A stretch of 64,000 nt of DNA from Neocallimastix lanati (nom. inval.). Taxonomy: Eukaryota > Neocallimastigomycota > Neocallimastigomycetes > Neocallimastigales > Neocallimastigaceae. This document shows, piece by piece, positions 24,517-37,305 of the stretch. Location of the stretch: positions 1,015,001 through 1,079,000 of the forward strand of contig JACVTC010000013.1 in NCBI GenBank assembly GCA_016946835.1, given 5' to 3'. The notes below the pieces were generated by a model. The model ran no database searches and was not told where the DNA came from. It saw only the letters and a program-made list of their open reading frames with translations. Made by a program: the position numbers and the translations under genes. The stretch's first letter is position 1, and each line of letters begins with the position of its first letter.

Positions 24517-25250
24517 TTTTTTTATAAATTTTTTTAAATTTTTTTTATTATAATTTAAATATTAATTTTAATAATTTTAAAACTTTTTAAATAAATTATA
24601 AGAAATAAAATAAAATAAAAAATAAAAAATGTTTTTAATGATAAAGGTAATTTTGAGTATTGTGAAATTATATAATATATTTAAGAAATTTTCATTTCTT
24701 ATCTTTAAGGTTTAATGTTAATTTTGTAATAAAAAAAAAATAAATAATAAATTAATTATTTAAAAAAAAAAAAAAAAAAAAATAAAAAAAAAAAAAAAAA
24801 GGAAAATGAAATAAAAAAGACTAAAATAAAATAAAATATAGGATATGTAATAGTGATTTCGTCTATAATTTAAATAAATGAAAAAAACTATATCTAATAA
24901 ATTTAATAATTAAATGAATAATTAAAAAAATATTATTATTTTTAAATGTATATTTAATATATTTAGGAAACAGCAAGATATGTTTTAATATCTTTATAAA
25001 TTTAAAATTATAAAAAAATTTTATATAATTATTTAGAGTCCAATATCTCATGTTTTAGTTGTCCAAATGAGTTGAAATTAATATATGTTATAGACCTCGA
25101 GTGTAGCTTTCTAATGAATATAATATTAGTTTTAATTTTAGCAGGAAATTTCCATTATTTATGAAATTATCACTATTTTTCTTTGAAATTATTTATTAAA
25201 AAACTTTCTGTAATTTTATACAGAAAAAATATTAAAGAAGTTATTATTAA
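23934..25250. other. Intergenic, AT-rich
   Basis: Poly-A and (AAT)n runs at 24255-24300, (TA)n at 24474-24500 and poly-T at 24500-24524. A slightly more complex stretch at 25030-25160 has no open frame. No gene is seen. Confidence 0.5.
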
Positions 25251-25287
25251 TAATTAATAAAATAAATATAAATATATTGTGCAAAAT

Positions 25288-25362
25288 GGGTTGAAGTGTG
25301 ACTTGAATCCATGAAGAAATGGTCATAGCCAAAGTAACTAACCTTTTAGATCATCGTTCTAA
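25288..25362 (-). other. tRNA-like sequence (pseudo-tRNA or SINE head)
   Basis: On the minus strand an A-box-like tgatctaaaaggttag and a B-box-like ggattcaagtcac are spaced as in a tRNA. The anticodon and acceptor stems pair badly, so a working tRNA is unlikely. It lies just past the 3' end of the downstream gypsy relic. It may be a tRNA fossil or the head of a tRNA-derived repeat. Confidence 0.3.
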
Positions 25363-25394
25363 CTTTACTAACTGAAGACTTAGTTAATATAGTC

Positions 25395-27435
25395 CGCCCC
25401 CAGAATTCGGATACCTGACCAATCTAACTATTAGGCAAAACTTATACTAAAAATAGAGCAAAAATAATATTTAACTATTTTATAATTCGAACTTAATAAC
25501 CTAAAATTAGGATGATATTAATAAAGTTACATGAATATAATATAAACGATAATACATGAATATGGACAATTTTTAAATAATAATATAAGATAATGTTTAA
25601 TAATATTGATATTGATAAATTATTGAAATTTATATATATATGTTTGTTTGATATTATTAAAGTATTAATTAAAGATTCATTTTTCAAATTCAATTTTAAT
25701 TATTTTTTGATAAATTCTTCTAAAAGTTCAGGGCAATTTAAATTTGTTTCAAGCACCCAAGATATCCTTTCCATTTAAGATATAAAATATTGAATTTTTC
25801 CTTAATATTTTCTTTTATTTAGGATTTTTTTTACAACTTCATATTTTTTCATCCTCGTTTACAATTGTAATGAAATGAAAAAAAAAAAATTAAATAATTA
25901 TATGTGGAGGTGATTTTTGTTTTCTTCCAAAATAATATTTGAAGTATGGTTTAAATTCAAAAACATGAATGACTGGATGTATCCTAAGATTCTTTGGTAA
26001 TTCTAATTATTAGGATACTGGTGAAATTTTCTTAATAATTATGTACGGATCAATTTTTCTAGGTTTTTAATTTTTTTACCATTTTACCATTATGAATAAT
26101 AAGTGAACTGTTAATCCATACTTTATTACTTGATTTGAAATTAGGGGCTTCAATTCTATGTTTGTCGGGCGAATTCCTTTTATTTCTTTGTTGCTTGTTG
26201 TAAATTTTCTTTTTTTTTAAGTATTTTTGTTAATTTGGTAAAGTCATAAGTAAATTCGTCGGTGCTCAAGTAACGTCAGTATTACTTGGAATTTCAAGGG
26301 AATGTCTTGGATTGAATGGGGTGGAATGGGGATGCAGGGTTCATGGTAACTGTTAAGGGAAGAGCAAATAGCTTTCCAATTCTTCTGAAGTGAATGGAGT
26401 ACCTCGATCAGAAATAATTTCAGAGGGTAGGTAGGTAGTCCATGAAAATGAAAAAAGTTATTCATAGAGGCAGAGGTAGTTTCGGTAACAGAAGGTACTT
26501 TTTAGGAAAAGGAATAAAAATGATCCATTTTTGATAAAATCAATCAAGAACATCAAAACTATAAGTAAAAAACATTGGAATCAGGAAGATCAGTTATAAA
26601 ATCCATAGATACAGAATCCTAAGGTTCAGGAGGAATTTCAAGGGGATTAAGAAGTTTATATCTGGAGTTTTTAAAAAGAAATTTGGTTGATCAGAGTAGA
26701 GTTGATTGTAGGTATCAGAGCAGAATTTATCATCTTTATAAACATTAAGAATTTAATTAATTTAAAGAAGTAACCAAGGAAATGATGGCAAAAAAATAGT
26801 TTTCAGGTCGAAGAACAGTAAAAAAAAGTGTTGCTAAGATGAGGAATCATTATTACTAAAGGTGTAATTATTTCGATGGGATAATGCATCAGGTTTTCCA
26901 TTAGCAGAATCAGAATGATAAACAGTTTTAAAATTAAAATTAGAAAGAAATAATGCCTAACGAACAAGTCTTTGATTTATATTTTTTTTGAGTTTTTTCT
27001 AATAAAGCAATGTTTCAATGATTTGAAGAGATAATGAAAGGAAAAGAAGTGCCCTTTAAAAAAATGTCTCTACCCAATATTCAAGAGAAGAGCAGAGACG
27101 ATAACTAAAGCTAAAAGTTCTTTATCATTGATAGCGTAGTCTTTTTTTTTTAGGAGAAAGAGATCTAGAAAAGTAGGCAACCGAATGAACTTTTTGTTAT
27201 CTTTGAAATGTCTTTGATAAAGGATGGATCCCAATTGCAAAAATTACTGTAATCAATTTAGACCATAGAAGAGATTTCACGATTTGAATTATCAAAAGTA
27301 ATAGCAGAAAAAAAAATTTCAATTTAACATCGTCAAAAAGCAGATTGAACTTCAGATGACCATATAAATTTAACATTCTTTTTTAATAGTTGGTAGAGAG
27401 ATTGAGCTAACTGAGCAAATCCGGGGAATAAAACG
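25395..27435 (-). pseudogene. Ty3/gypsy chromovirus relic A (RT end, RNase H, integrase, chromodomain)
   Basis: Reading the minus strand from 27435 downwards: the RT connection (FPGFAQLAQSLYQLLKKNVK), RNase H ending in the VYHSDSANGKPDALS block (about 26885-26925), then the integrase core (EAICSSLNSYH-like segment near 26345-26420). A chromodomain-like end follows (KKYEVVKKILNKRKY and LKWKGYLG, about 25750-25850) and a purine-rich tract (ctgggggcgga, about 25393-25403) where a 3' LTR should begin. Many stops and frameshifts are present and the 5' half is missing. Domain order and the chromodomain identify a chromovirus-type Ty3/gypsy element of fungi. The boundaries are approximate. Confidence 0.65.
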
Positions 27436-27436
27436 A

Positions 27437-27545
27437 CATTCATGGATTTGGAAAATTATCAATTTAAATTTATGTCGTTGGGATTAACAGGTACTCCAGC
27501 TACCCTCTAGCATGAAATGATTTCTTATTTTATTTCCTCTCAGTG
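27437..27545 (+). pseudogene. Opposed gypsy RT fragment
   Basis: On the plus strand about 30 residues (LENYQFKFMSLGLTGTPATL) match the conserved '..Y.F..MPFGLTNAPATFQ' segment of Ty3/gypsy RT. It abuts relic A in the opposite orientation, so a second element or a rearrangement broke this locus. The fragment stops at 27510-27545. Confidence 0.5.
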
Positions 27546-27994
27546 GTATGTAATGAACATTTTGATTTATTATTATTAAATGAAATTGGTTATTAATAAT
27601 AACATACAAAAACTTTATTGACCCAAGAGGTCGAAACTATAAAAACATAAGTAATGTAAAAAAAAAATTGTCTTATTAAAATATTTATTTTATTAATGTT
27701 AAAAAGTATTAAAATATTGATTAACAATAACTAAAGTATTACTTATATATTAATTATTTATAAAATAAAAATACTCATAAAAGTATTTTGTTGAAGAAAT
27801 CACTCATATTTATACTTTTTCCCCATAAAAATAGTTTCTTGAATGAAAAAAAAATATAAAAAGTTCTTGAAAAAGATTTAATAGAAAGATTTTAATAGAA
27901 AAAGATTTTAATCAAAAAAAATAAATCATATGATAAAAATAATAAAATAATTTCTAAAATTAGAATTTTCTAATATTTTCTGAAATTCATAGAT
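27546..27994. other. Spacer between gypsy relics
   Basis: AT-rich, without coding sequence. It may contain the decayed 3' LTR of relic B, but I could not pair it with a 5' copy. Confidence 0.4.
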
Positions 27995-30120
27995 TCATAA
28001 TATGGTCCTCCTCAAGAAATCGGATACAAGACCAATCTTTAAGCTAAACTATAATATTAAGTTGGAAATTACTTAGATATTTTATTATTATTATTATTAT
28101 TAAAATTTTTTTTATTTTTATTTTTAGTTAAATTATAAGTATTATATTATAATAATAAAAATGCAATGAATATTGATAAAGTTACATGATAATAATACAT
28201 TGATAAAACTATAAGTAAAAATTATTTATTAATAATATATGTTTGGTTATAAAAAGATATTAGTAAAGTAATAATAAAATATAGTGATTTATTTTCGATT
28301 AAATAATAAAAAATTTTTCTTAATTTTAATTAAGTGTTTTGTTTAAGATTGTTATTAATGATTTTCATGAGTTGAGGACAAATGAGGTTACGTTTGGGTT
28401 CTCAAGAGGTTTCAGGTAATAGATATCCCTTTCATTTAATTAGGTACTGATATTTGCCATAGGGTTTCCTTTTATCTAAGATTTCTTCAACTTCATATTC
28501 TTCTTCTTCTTCATTTAACAACTACTGGTAGTGGGGGATTCTTATTTTCTTCCAAAGTTATCTTCATAGTATTATTCCAAATCGGAGTAGCAACGGAAGA
28601 ATTGTTCGACGACGAAGTTCACTTTCTTCGTTGGACCATTGATTTGATGGTGCAAATGAGAAGAGAGTTTCATTGAGATATTCAAAATCTTATGATGGAT
28701 TGTCAAAAATTTAGAAGTGAACTGAGTACCACGATGGGATGGAATAGGATTTCTTTGGGTAAAACCACGATATCTAAAGAAGGTATTTATAAAGGATTTA
28801 ACAGGTGTCTTCAGCAGAAGGAACATTTGGGAAAGAAATGAAGTGTCGCATTTTAAAGAAGCGATAGAGAATAACGAGAATACAAGTGAAATCATTGGAA
28901 ATTGGAAAGGTCAGTATTAAATCCATTGAGATTGAAGTCCAACGGTGATTAAGAATATTGGGTGGTTGTAGAAGACCATAAGATTTATGTTTGGAGTCTT
29001 TTGAGTGGCAACAGAAGTCACAGGAACGAACATAGTCTTTGATAATAATGTACATAGAGGGCCACAAGAAATTCACGGAAAGTAAGGGTGGTAGTTTTCT
29101 TGATACTAAAGTGTCCAGCAGAGGGAAAATTATGGCAAATGTTTAAGACAGAAGAGCAATACCATAATAATATTAAGTTAGTGAGCTAATTTAGCAAATC
29201 TGGAAACTAAACGACGATAGTAGTTAGCTAGTCCTAAAAATAATTGAAGTTCTTTGGTGTTAGTTGGTGCAGGCCATTCAAAAAATGTATGAGATTTTAA
29301 AATGATTCATATAAATACTGTAGGATGATATTCTATACCTATGAAAATCTAAAAAAGCTACATATAATTCGCATTTTTCAAGTTTAATGTGTAGCCCAGC
29401 GTTTCTTAGTCTTTTAAGTACTTCTGTAAATTATTTAAAATGAGTATCCAAGTCAGAAGAGAAGATGAACAATATCGTCTATATAACAGAAAACACATAA
29501 ATGATATCTTCGATGACGTCATTAATGAAGTGCTGGAAAACCACGGGAGCATTTTTAAGCCCAAAATGCATTACCAAGTTTTCAAAGTGTCCATAAATAC
29601 AAGTAAAAATAGTTTCGTATTCAAGGCCTTCCTTAATTCTAATAAGATTAAAAGTTTGACGTAGATCAATTTTAGAGAAGATTTCACCTTTACGAAGGCA
29701 TTCAAGCATATGATCGATTAATGGAATTGGGAACGAGTCGCCAAAAATGATTTCGTTTAGTCGGCGATAATCAACAACTAATCAAAGTTCTTCATTTTTT
29801 TTTAGTACAAAGAAAATTAGGGTATCTTCAAAAAATTTGGTTTTTCTGATGAAATCCTATGCTAATATTTCATCAATGTATTTTTTGAGGGCGGTTAGTT
29901 CTTTCTTGGTTAATGGATATATTGGACCATAGAACAGGCTAGAATCAGGTTTGAGGTTAATCTCACAATAATAAGGACGATGGGGAGGTAGATTATTTGT
30001 AAACATCTTACTAAATGCATCTTTAAAGGGTTTTAATTTGGTAGGAAAGTATTTTTTTTATTTTTTCCTCGACTTCAATTGATTTTTCTTCTGCATTTAG
30101 AATAATTTGCTTTTGTGAAA
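27995..30120 (-). pseudogene. Ty3/gypsy chromovirus relic B (RT, integrase, chromodomain; RNase H lost)
   Basis: From about 30090 downwards on the minus strand: the RT approach segment (YYCEINLKPDS), the RT core (KIDLRQTFNLIRIKEG at about 29650; VMHFGLKNAPVVFQHFINDV at about 29530-29590) and the RT end (EWPAPTNTKELQLFLGLANY at about 29210-29275). The integrase zinc finger and core follow within a few hundred bases (CDFCCHSKDSKHKSYG; MDLILTFP), then a chromodomain (EYEVEEILDKRKPYGKYQYL, about 28430-28500). Two Trp codons of the chromodomain read TGA. The catalytic YxDD box is not readable and RNase H is deleted. A purine tract (gaggagga) near 28005 marks the expected 3' LTR edge. Inactive. Confidence 0.7.
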
Positions 30121-30689
30121 GGTATTATTGTTTCCTCATTTTTTAATTCATTTTTCTAATAAATACATTGAATATTGATGGATTTCTATGATGGTTTTAC
30201 AAACTTCTCAATTATCAGAATTATTTATAATATTTGAAATGAAAATTTTTCTAAAATTGCATTAAATAAATAATCAAATTTTCAAAATTTCTCTGTCTAT
30301 TTTATTAATATTTAAATTTTTTAATTCTTGAAATATATTACCTATGGAAGAGATGAATAATGATATTAAACTTTTATTTTCATCGAAATTTAGATCATCT
30401 AATTCTTATTCTAAAATTCTAATATTAGTTTTGTGATAAATAACACTAAATTTTAAATGTGTTAAAAGATATAATTAATTTAATTGTATTTATATAACCT
30501 TATATATATCTGAATTGTGTAACATATTAATTTTGAAAAATATATAAATATTTAAACAATAATTAATTTGGTTTAAGGTTTCAATAAAGCAGTTTTACCA
30601 TTATTATTAATATTCTTATATTTTTTATTATTATTCATGTATATTCTCAATTTAGAGTTAATAATAACAGGTTATTTTATTATTATTAA

Positions 30690-30832
<143 letters not shown>

Positions 30833-31165
30833 TTAACATTTATTTATTATTCATTTATTTCATTAGGAATTTGAGCCGTACCTGTAAATTCTTACGATAA
30901 CTTGTCATTAGTTGGAAATAAAATCAATTTATTTATATTTGTATTAATATCAACTCTTTCGGAACCTTAACTATATTTTTCTTTCATTTATTTTAATATC
31001 CAAAATATCCATTTTATCTTTAAATATTTTTAAATAATGGAATAAAATTATCAAAAGTGATTATAATTAAATAAAGATTGATTTCTTTATTATCGAGATT
31101 CTCTTTTCTTTTTTCTGAAGAAATTTCCACAACAACAGTATTATTAATACTAATAATAATATTGT

Positions 31166-31167
<2 letters not shown>

Positions 31168-31240
<73 letters not shown>
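31168..31240. repeat. (AAT)n microsatellite
   Basis: About 24 AAT units. Confidence 0.95.
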
Positions 31241-31243
<3 letters not shown>

Positions 31244-31911
31244 GTAATGGTAATAAAAGTAATAATAAAAGTAATAATAATGATAATAATAATAATTTAA
31301 TCTCATATAAATAACACAATTTCAGTTTATAGGCTTTATTTTTATAGATTTAGTTTATTTTATTTTTGTATGATATATATAAAAATTAATTTTTTATGAA
31401 GATTTATTATACATTTAATTACATTAAATATTAAGTCATTATCATAAAACAATATTCTAAAAGTACAATTTGATAGCTTTTTTTTATAACATAGTCTTAA
31501 ATTGGTAATATTATTATTATTAAATATAATTTTTTTGTTATAAAAAATATTTAAAAATACTTGAAAATAAAAGTAAAAAAAAAAATAATAAAAGAAAAAA
31601 AAATAATAAAAGAAAAAAAAAATAAAAGAAAATATATTAAAATAAAAAATTAAATATATTGAATTTTTAAAAATTTTATATTTAATTAAATAAAAATATG
31701 TATTTAAAAATATATTAGTCTGTATTTGTTTAAATTTTTTTAAAGAAAAAAATGAAAATGTTTTCTAAATAACAATCAAAAAAAAAAATATAAAAAAAGA
31801 AAGATGTATACATAACTATTTATATGAACATTAATTAATGGTTTATTATTACAATGATAATAAAGATTTATTTTATAATTATTATCATATTTAATAAAAT
31901 TATTGATATAT

Positions 31912-34417
<2,506 letters not shown>

Positions 34418-35989
34418 TTTTTTTCTTTAATTTTTTATATTTAGGGAATTAGGATTTATCTAATAAAAAGGGAATTATTTTTAATTTCAAAATGTTCTAA
34501 ATTTTATCGGTTTTACTGGGATTTAATATTTAATGCTAATTTTTTATTTTATAAATTTATATTGATAAATAATATTATATAAAAAATTCTTTTAAAATAT
34601 TAATTTGATATATTACAAAATATTATATATATATATAATATATTATAGAGTTTCTGTATATTTTTATTCCTAATTAATTTTAAAAAACTTTTTATAATTG
34701 TTATTACTTTATATTATTAATATAATCTTAACAAATTTTTTTTATTTTTTTATTTTATTTTTTTTGTTTTATTTTATTTATATATATAAAAATATAAAAT
34801 AAAAATATAAATAATTTTTGTGTTATATTATGATTAAAAATGATATCATATTTTTTTTTTTTTTTTTTTTTTTTTGAAAATACTAAGATTTTTTTTTTAA
34901 AATTTATTTTTAACTATACTTTTATTTTTATTTTTATATTTTATTCCTAATTATAATTTTATTTTATTATTTTTTTTTTATTCTAAACTATTTTTTTCTC
35001 TTTTATTTCCATAATATAAATTAATAATTTTCCATAATACTTTCTAATAATAATTTTACAAAGTATAATAAATATTAAAAAAATTAAATCAAAACTTTAT
35101 TTAATATTTAATAAGGAAAAAAATTTATTATAAAATATTATAAAAAATTTTAAAATTATTTTCATATTGATCACTGATTAAAATATTTAATGAGTATTGA
35201 CATTATTCTAAATTCATAGAGACAAAAATAAAAGGCAATATAAAGAAATAAAAATATATAAAAATTTATTTATGTATTGTTAAAATAAAAATGTATTATA
35301 ATTTTTTTTTATGATAAAATAATTTTAAATATAAAAAATAATTTCTTTTAATATTTATATACATTTATATTTTATTTTAAAAAGCCTATTGCTATTAGTT
35401 ATTAGCCATTATTATATAAAATATCCAAAGATACCTATTTATTTAAAATATAAAATAAAATATTACAAATAAAAATTGTTAAGAATAAAGTTTTTATATG
35501 ATATTATTCTTTCTATTAAGCAAAATGCCATATGTAAAATTATTTTTTATAAATATTATAAATTATTAAAAGATCTTTAATTATATAAAATGTAACATGG
35601 TGAATACATGACGTAAATTGAACATTTATGTAACAGCACATAAAATAAAATCGTGATATAATTAAAATTTATGTAATAAAAATAAAAAAAAATAAAAAGT
35701 AAAAAATAATTATTAAAAAAATAGTTAACTATAAATAATATTAAAAATTAATAATAAAATCATAATTAAAAATATAAAATTATATTCGAAATTACAGAAG
35801 TGTTTATTTTTAAAATAATTGAAATTAATATAATTAAGTTATTAATAATAAAATAAATAATGATAAAAAAAAAAAAAATTTTTTTTTTTTTATTTATATG
35901 AATTATTTTACCATATAATTTTGAAGATTTAAGCTTTTTAAAATTGAAATAATTTTTATTTTATTATTTTTTAATTTTTTATTCAAAAT
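34418..35989. other. Upstream region of RIBC2, left part of a divergent promoter region
   Basis: A/T-rich, with a poly-T run at 34852-34875 and no ORF. With 42006-42376 it forms the original ancestral spacer (about 1.9 kb) between two divergent flagellar genes. No specific promoter motif can be named. Confidence 0.5.
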
Positions 35990-36238
35990 TGTTAAAAATA
36001 AAGTTCAAATAGTATAGTAATTTATATTATATATATTTAAATCTCTATGTATGTATGTATGTATGTGGCTTAATACATATAATATTAATTTGAAGTTATT
36101 GTGTAATTGATGTAGTAAAAAACTAATACATGTAATTAGTATAAAATAAAATAATAATTTAATAATTAAATAAAATAGAACTTAAATAAATAAAAAAAAA
36201 AAAAATAAAAAAATAAAATAAAATAAAAATAAAAAACA
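35990..36238 (+). repeat. 5' LTR
   Basis: Begins tgttaaaaata and ends aaaaaaca, with a (TATG)n stretch inside. Base-for-base the same as 41754-42002 on my reading. Confidence 0.9.
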
Positions 36239-36240
36239 AA

Positions 36241-36256
36241 AGATTAAGAGTCTCAT
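36241..36256 (+). promoter_or_regulatory. Primer binding site, complementary to the tRNA-Lys(CUU) anticodon arm
   Basis: agattaagagtctcat is the exact reverse complement of the anticodon-arm sequence atgagactcttaatct, known for tRNA-Lys(CUU) in many eukaryotes (about tRNA nt 26-41). It starts 2 nt after the LTR terminal CA. An internal tRNA match, in place of the usual tRNA 3' end, fits the half-tRNA priming known for Drosophila copia and yeast Ty5, which use initiator tRNA-Met. Confidence 0.65.
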
Positions 36257-36264
36257 TAGCAGTA

Positions 36265-37305
36265 ATGAGTGAAAAAAGGAATATAACGAATACTGTTGAA
36301 GAAACAGTAAATACATTAAACCAAATAAATACAGTAAACATAGCAAATAAACCAACTACTACAAAACACCTATTAACATCAAATAACTACAGACTATGGT
36401 TAACGGATATGGATCTTTTATTAGTTATTAATGATGTTGATGACTATGTTTACGAAGAAAAGATAAAAGTTATAAAGAAAAACAAAATAGCTAAAGAAAA
36501 TCTAAAGAAATATAAAAAGGTTAGAGGTTGTGATGACCTATATTATGAAAAAGACGTCACAAAAGAAATGATAAAGCTAGATTCTTTAGCTAAGCATCTG
36601 ATAAACAATAGCATATCAGATGAAATCAAAATTAAATTAGATTTTCAAAGATCTAGTGCCTATCAAATTTGGAACATTTTAAAAGCAAGTAATACTAGAT
36701 CAAATGAAGAAAGGAAATTAGAATTAAAAAATAAGTTAAAGAATATGAAATATAACAAAGAAAATGATATTTCATTATTTATTGAAGAAATGAACAACAT
36801 TTTCAATGAATTAAGTAGTCTTGAAATGGAAATCAGCGATGAGAAGAAATTTGAATATCTTTATCTCGCTCTTCCATATGAAATAACATTGGAAGTTAAC
36901 ATAATGGACCACGATGGGAAATGGGAAGATGTTACCAAATGTCTAAAAAAGAAGGTCCCTAAGCTAAAATATCTTAAGGAACTTAGAAAAGAAAATAACC
37001 ACAAGAATAATACAGTAATAAACGTTAACTCAATGACCAAGAAAAATAGATTCACACCAAGAAACAACAGAGAAAAAAAAAGATGTTATATATGTAACAA
37101 GCTAGGACATATAGCACGGGACTGTTGGCATAATGAGAAGAACAAAAGAAAAAAGAACAATAATATCAAAGCCAACAACGCAAGTATAAACAAAGAGGAT
37201 GGGTATTGCGAATTTGCTGATGCTCAAATAAGCCTCGAAGATTACAATTCAGATGAAGATATCCAATCCTCATACTCCGTTCGACCGAGGCGTGGACGCT
37301 ACTAA
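36265..37305 (+). CDS. Copia Gag
   Basis: 346 aa. The N-terminal part matches copia-type gag: LTSNNYRLWLTDMD, then the UBN2-like region with NKLKNMKYNKENDISLFIEE and EYLYLALPYE. A CCHC zinc knuckle (CYICNKLGHIARDC) lies at about residues 274-287 and a basic stretch surrounds it for RNA binding. The start is the first ATG after the LTR, 9 nt past the primer site. The ORF is intact and overlaps the pol frame by 74 nt, so pol is probably expressed by +1 frameshifting. Confidence 0.9.
   Translation: MSEKRNITNTVEETVNTLNQINTVNIANKPTTTKHLLTSNNYRLWLTDMDLLLVINDVDDYVYEEKIKVIKKNKIAKENLKKYKKVRGCDDLYYEKDVTKEMIKLDSLAKHLINNSISDEIKIKLDFQRSSAYQIWNILKASNTRSNEERKLELKNKLKNMKYNKENDISLFIEEMNNIFNELSSLEMEISDEKKFEYLYLALPYEITLEVNIMDHDGKWEDVTKCLKKKVPKLKYLKELRKENNHKNNTVINVNSMTKKNRFTPRNNREKKRCYICNKLGHIARDCWHNEKNKRKKNNNIKANNASINKEDGYCEFADAQISLEDYNSDEDIQSSYSVRPRRGRY

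Noticed and set aside
28430-28500. TGA reassigned to Trp (two TGA at chromodomain Trp positions)
   Set aside because: The element has many other stops and frame breaks, so this is ordinary decay; no host gene here uses internal TGA.
31020-31319. Poly-Leu and poly-Asn ORFs on opposite strands
   Set aside because: Both are translations of an (AAT)n run in intergenic DNA.
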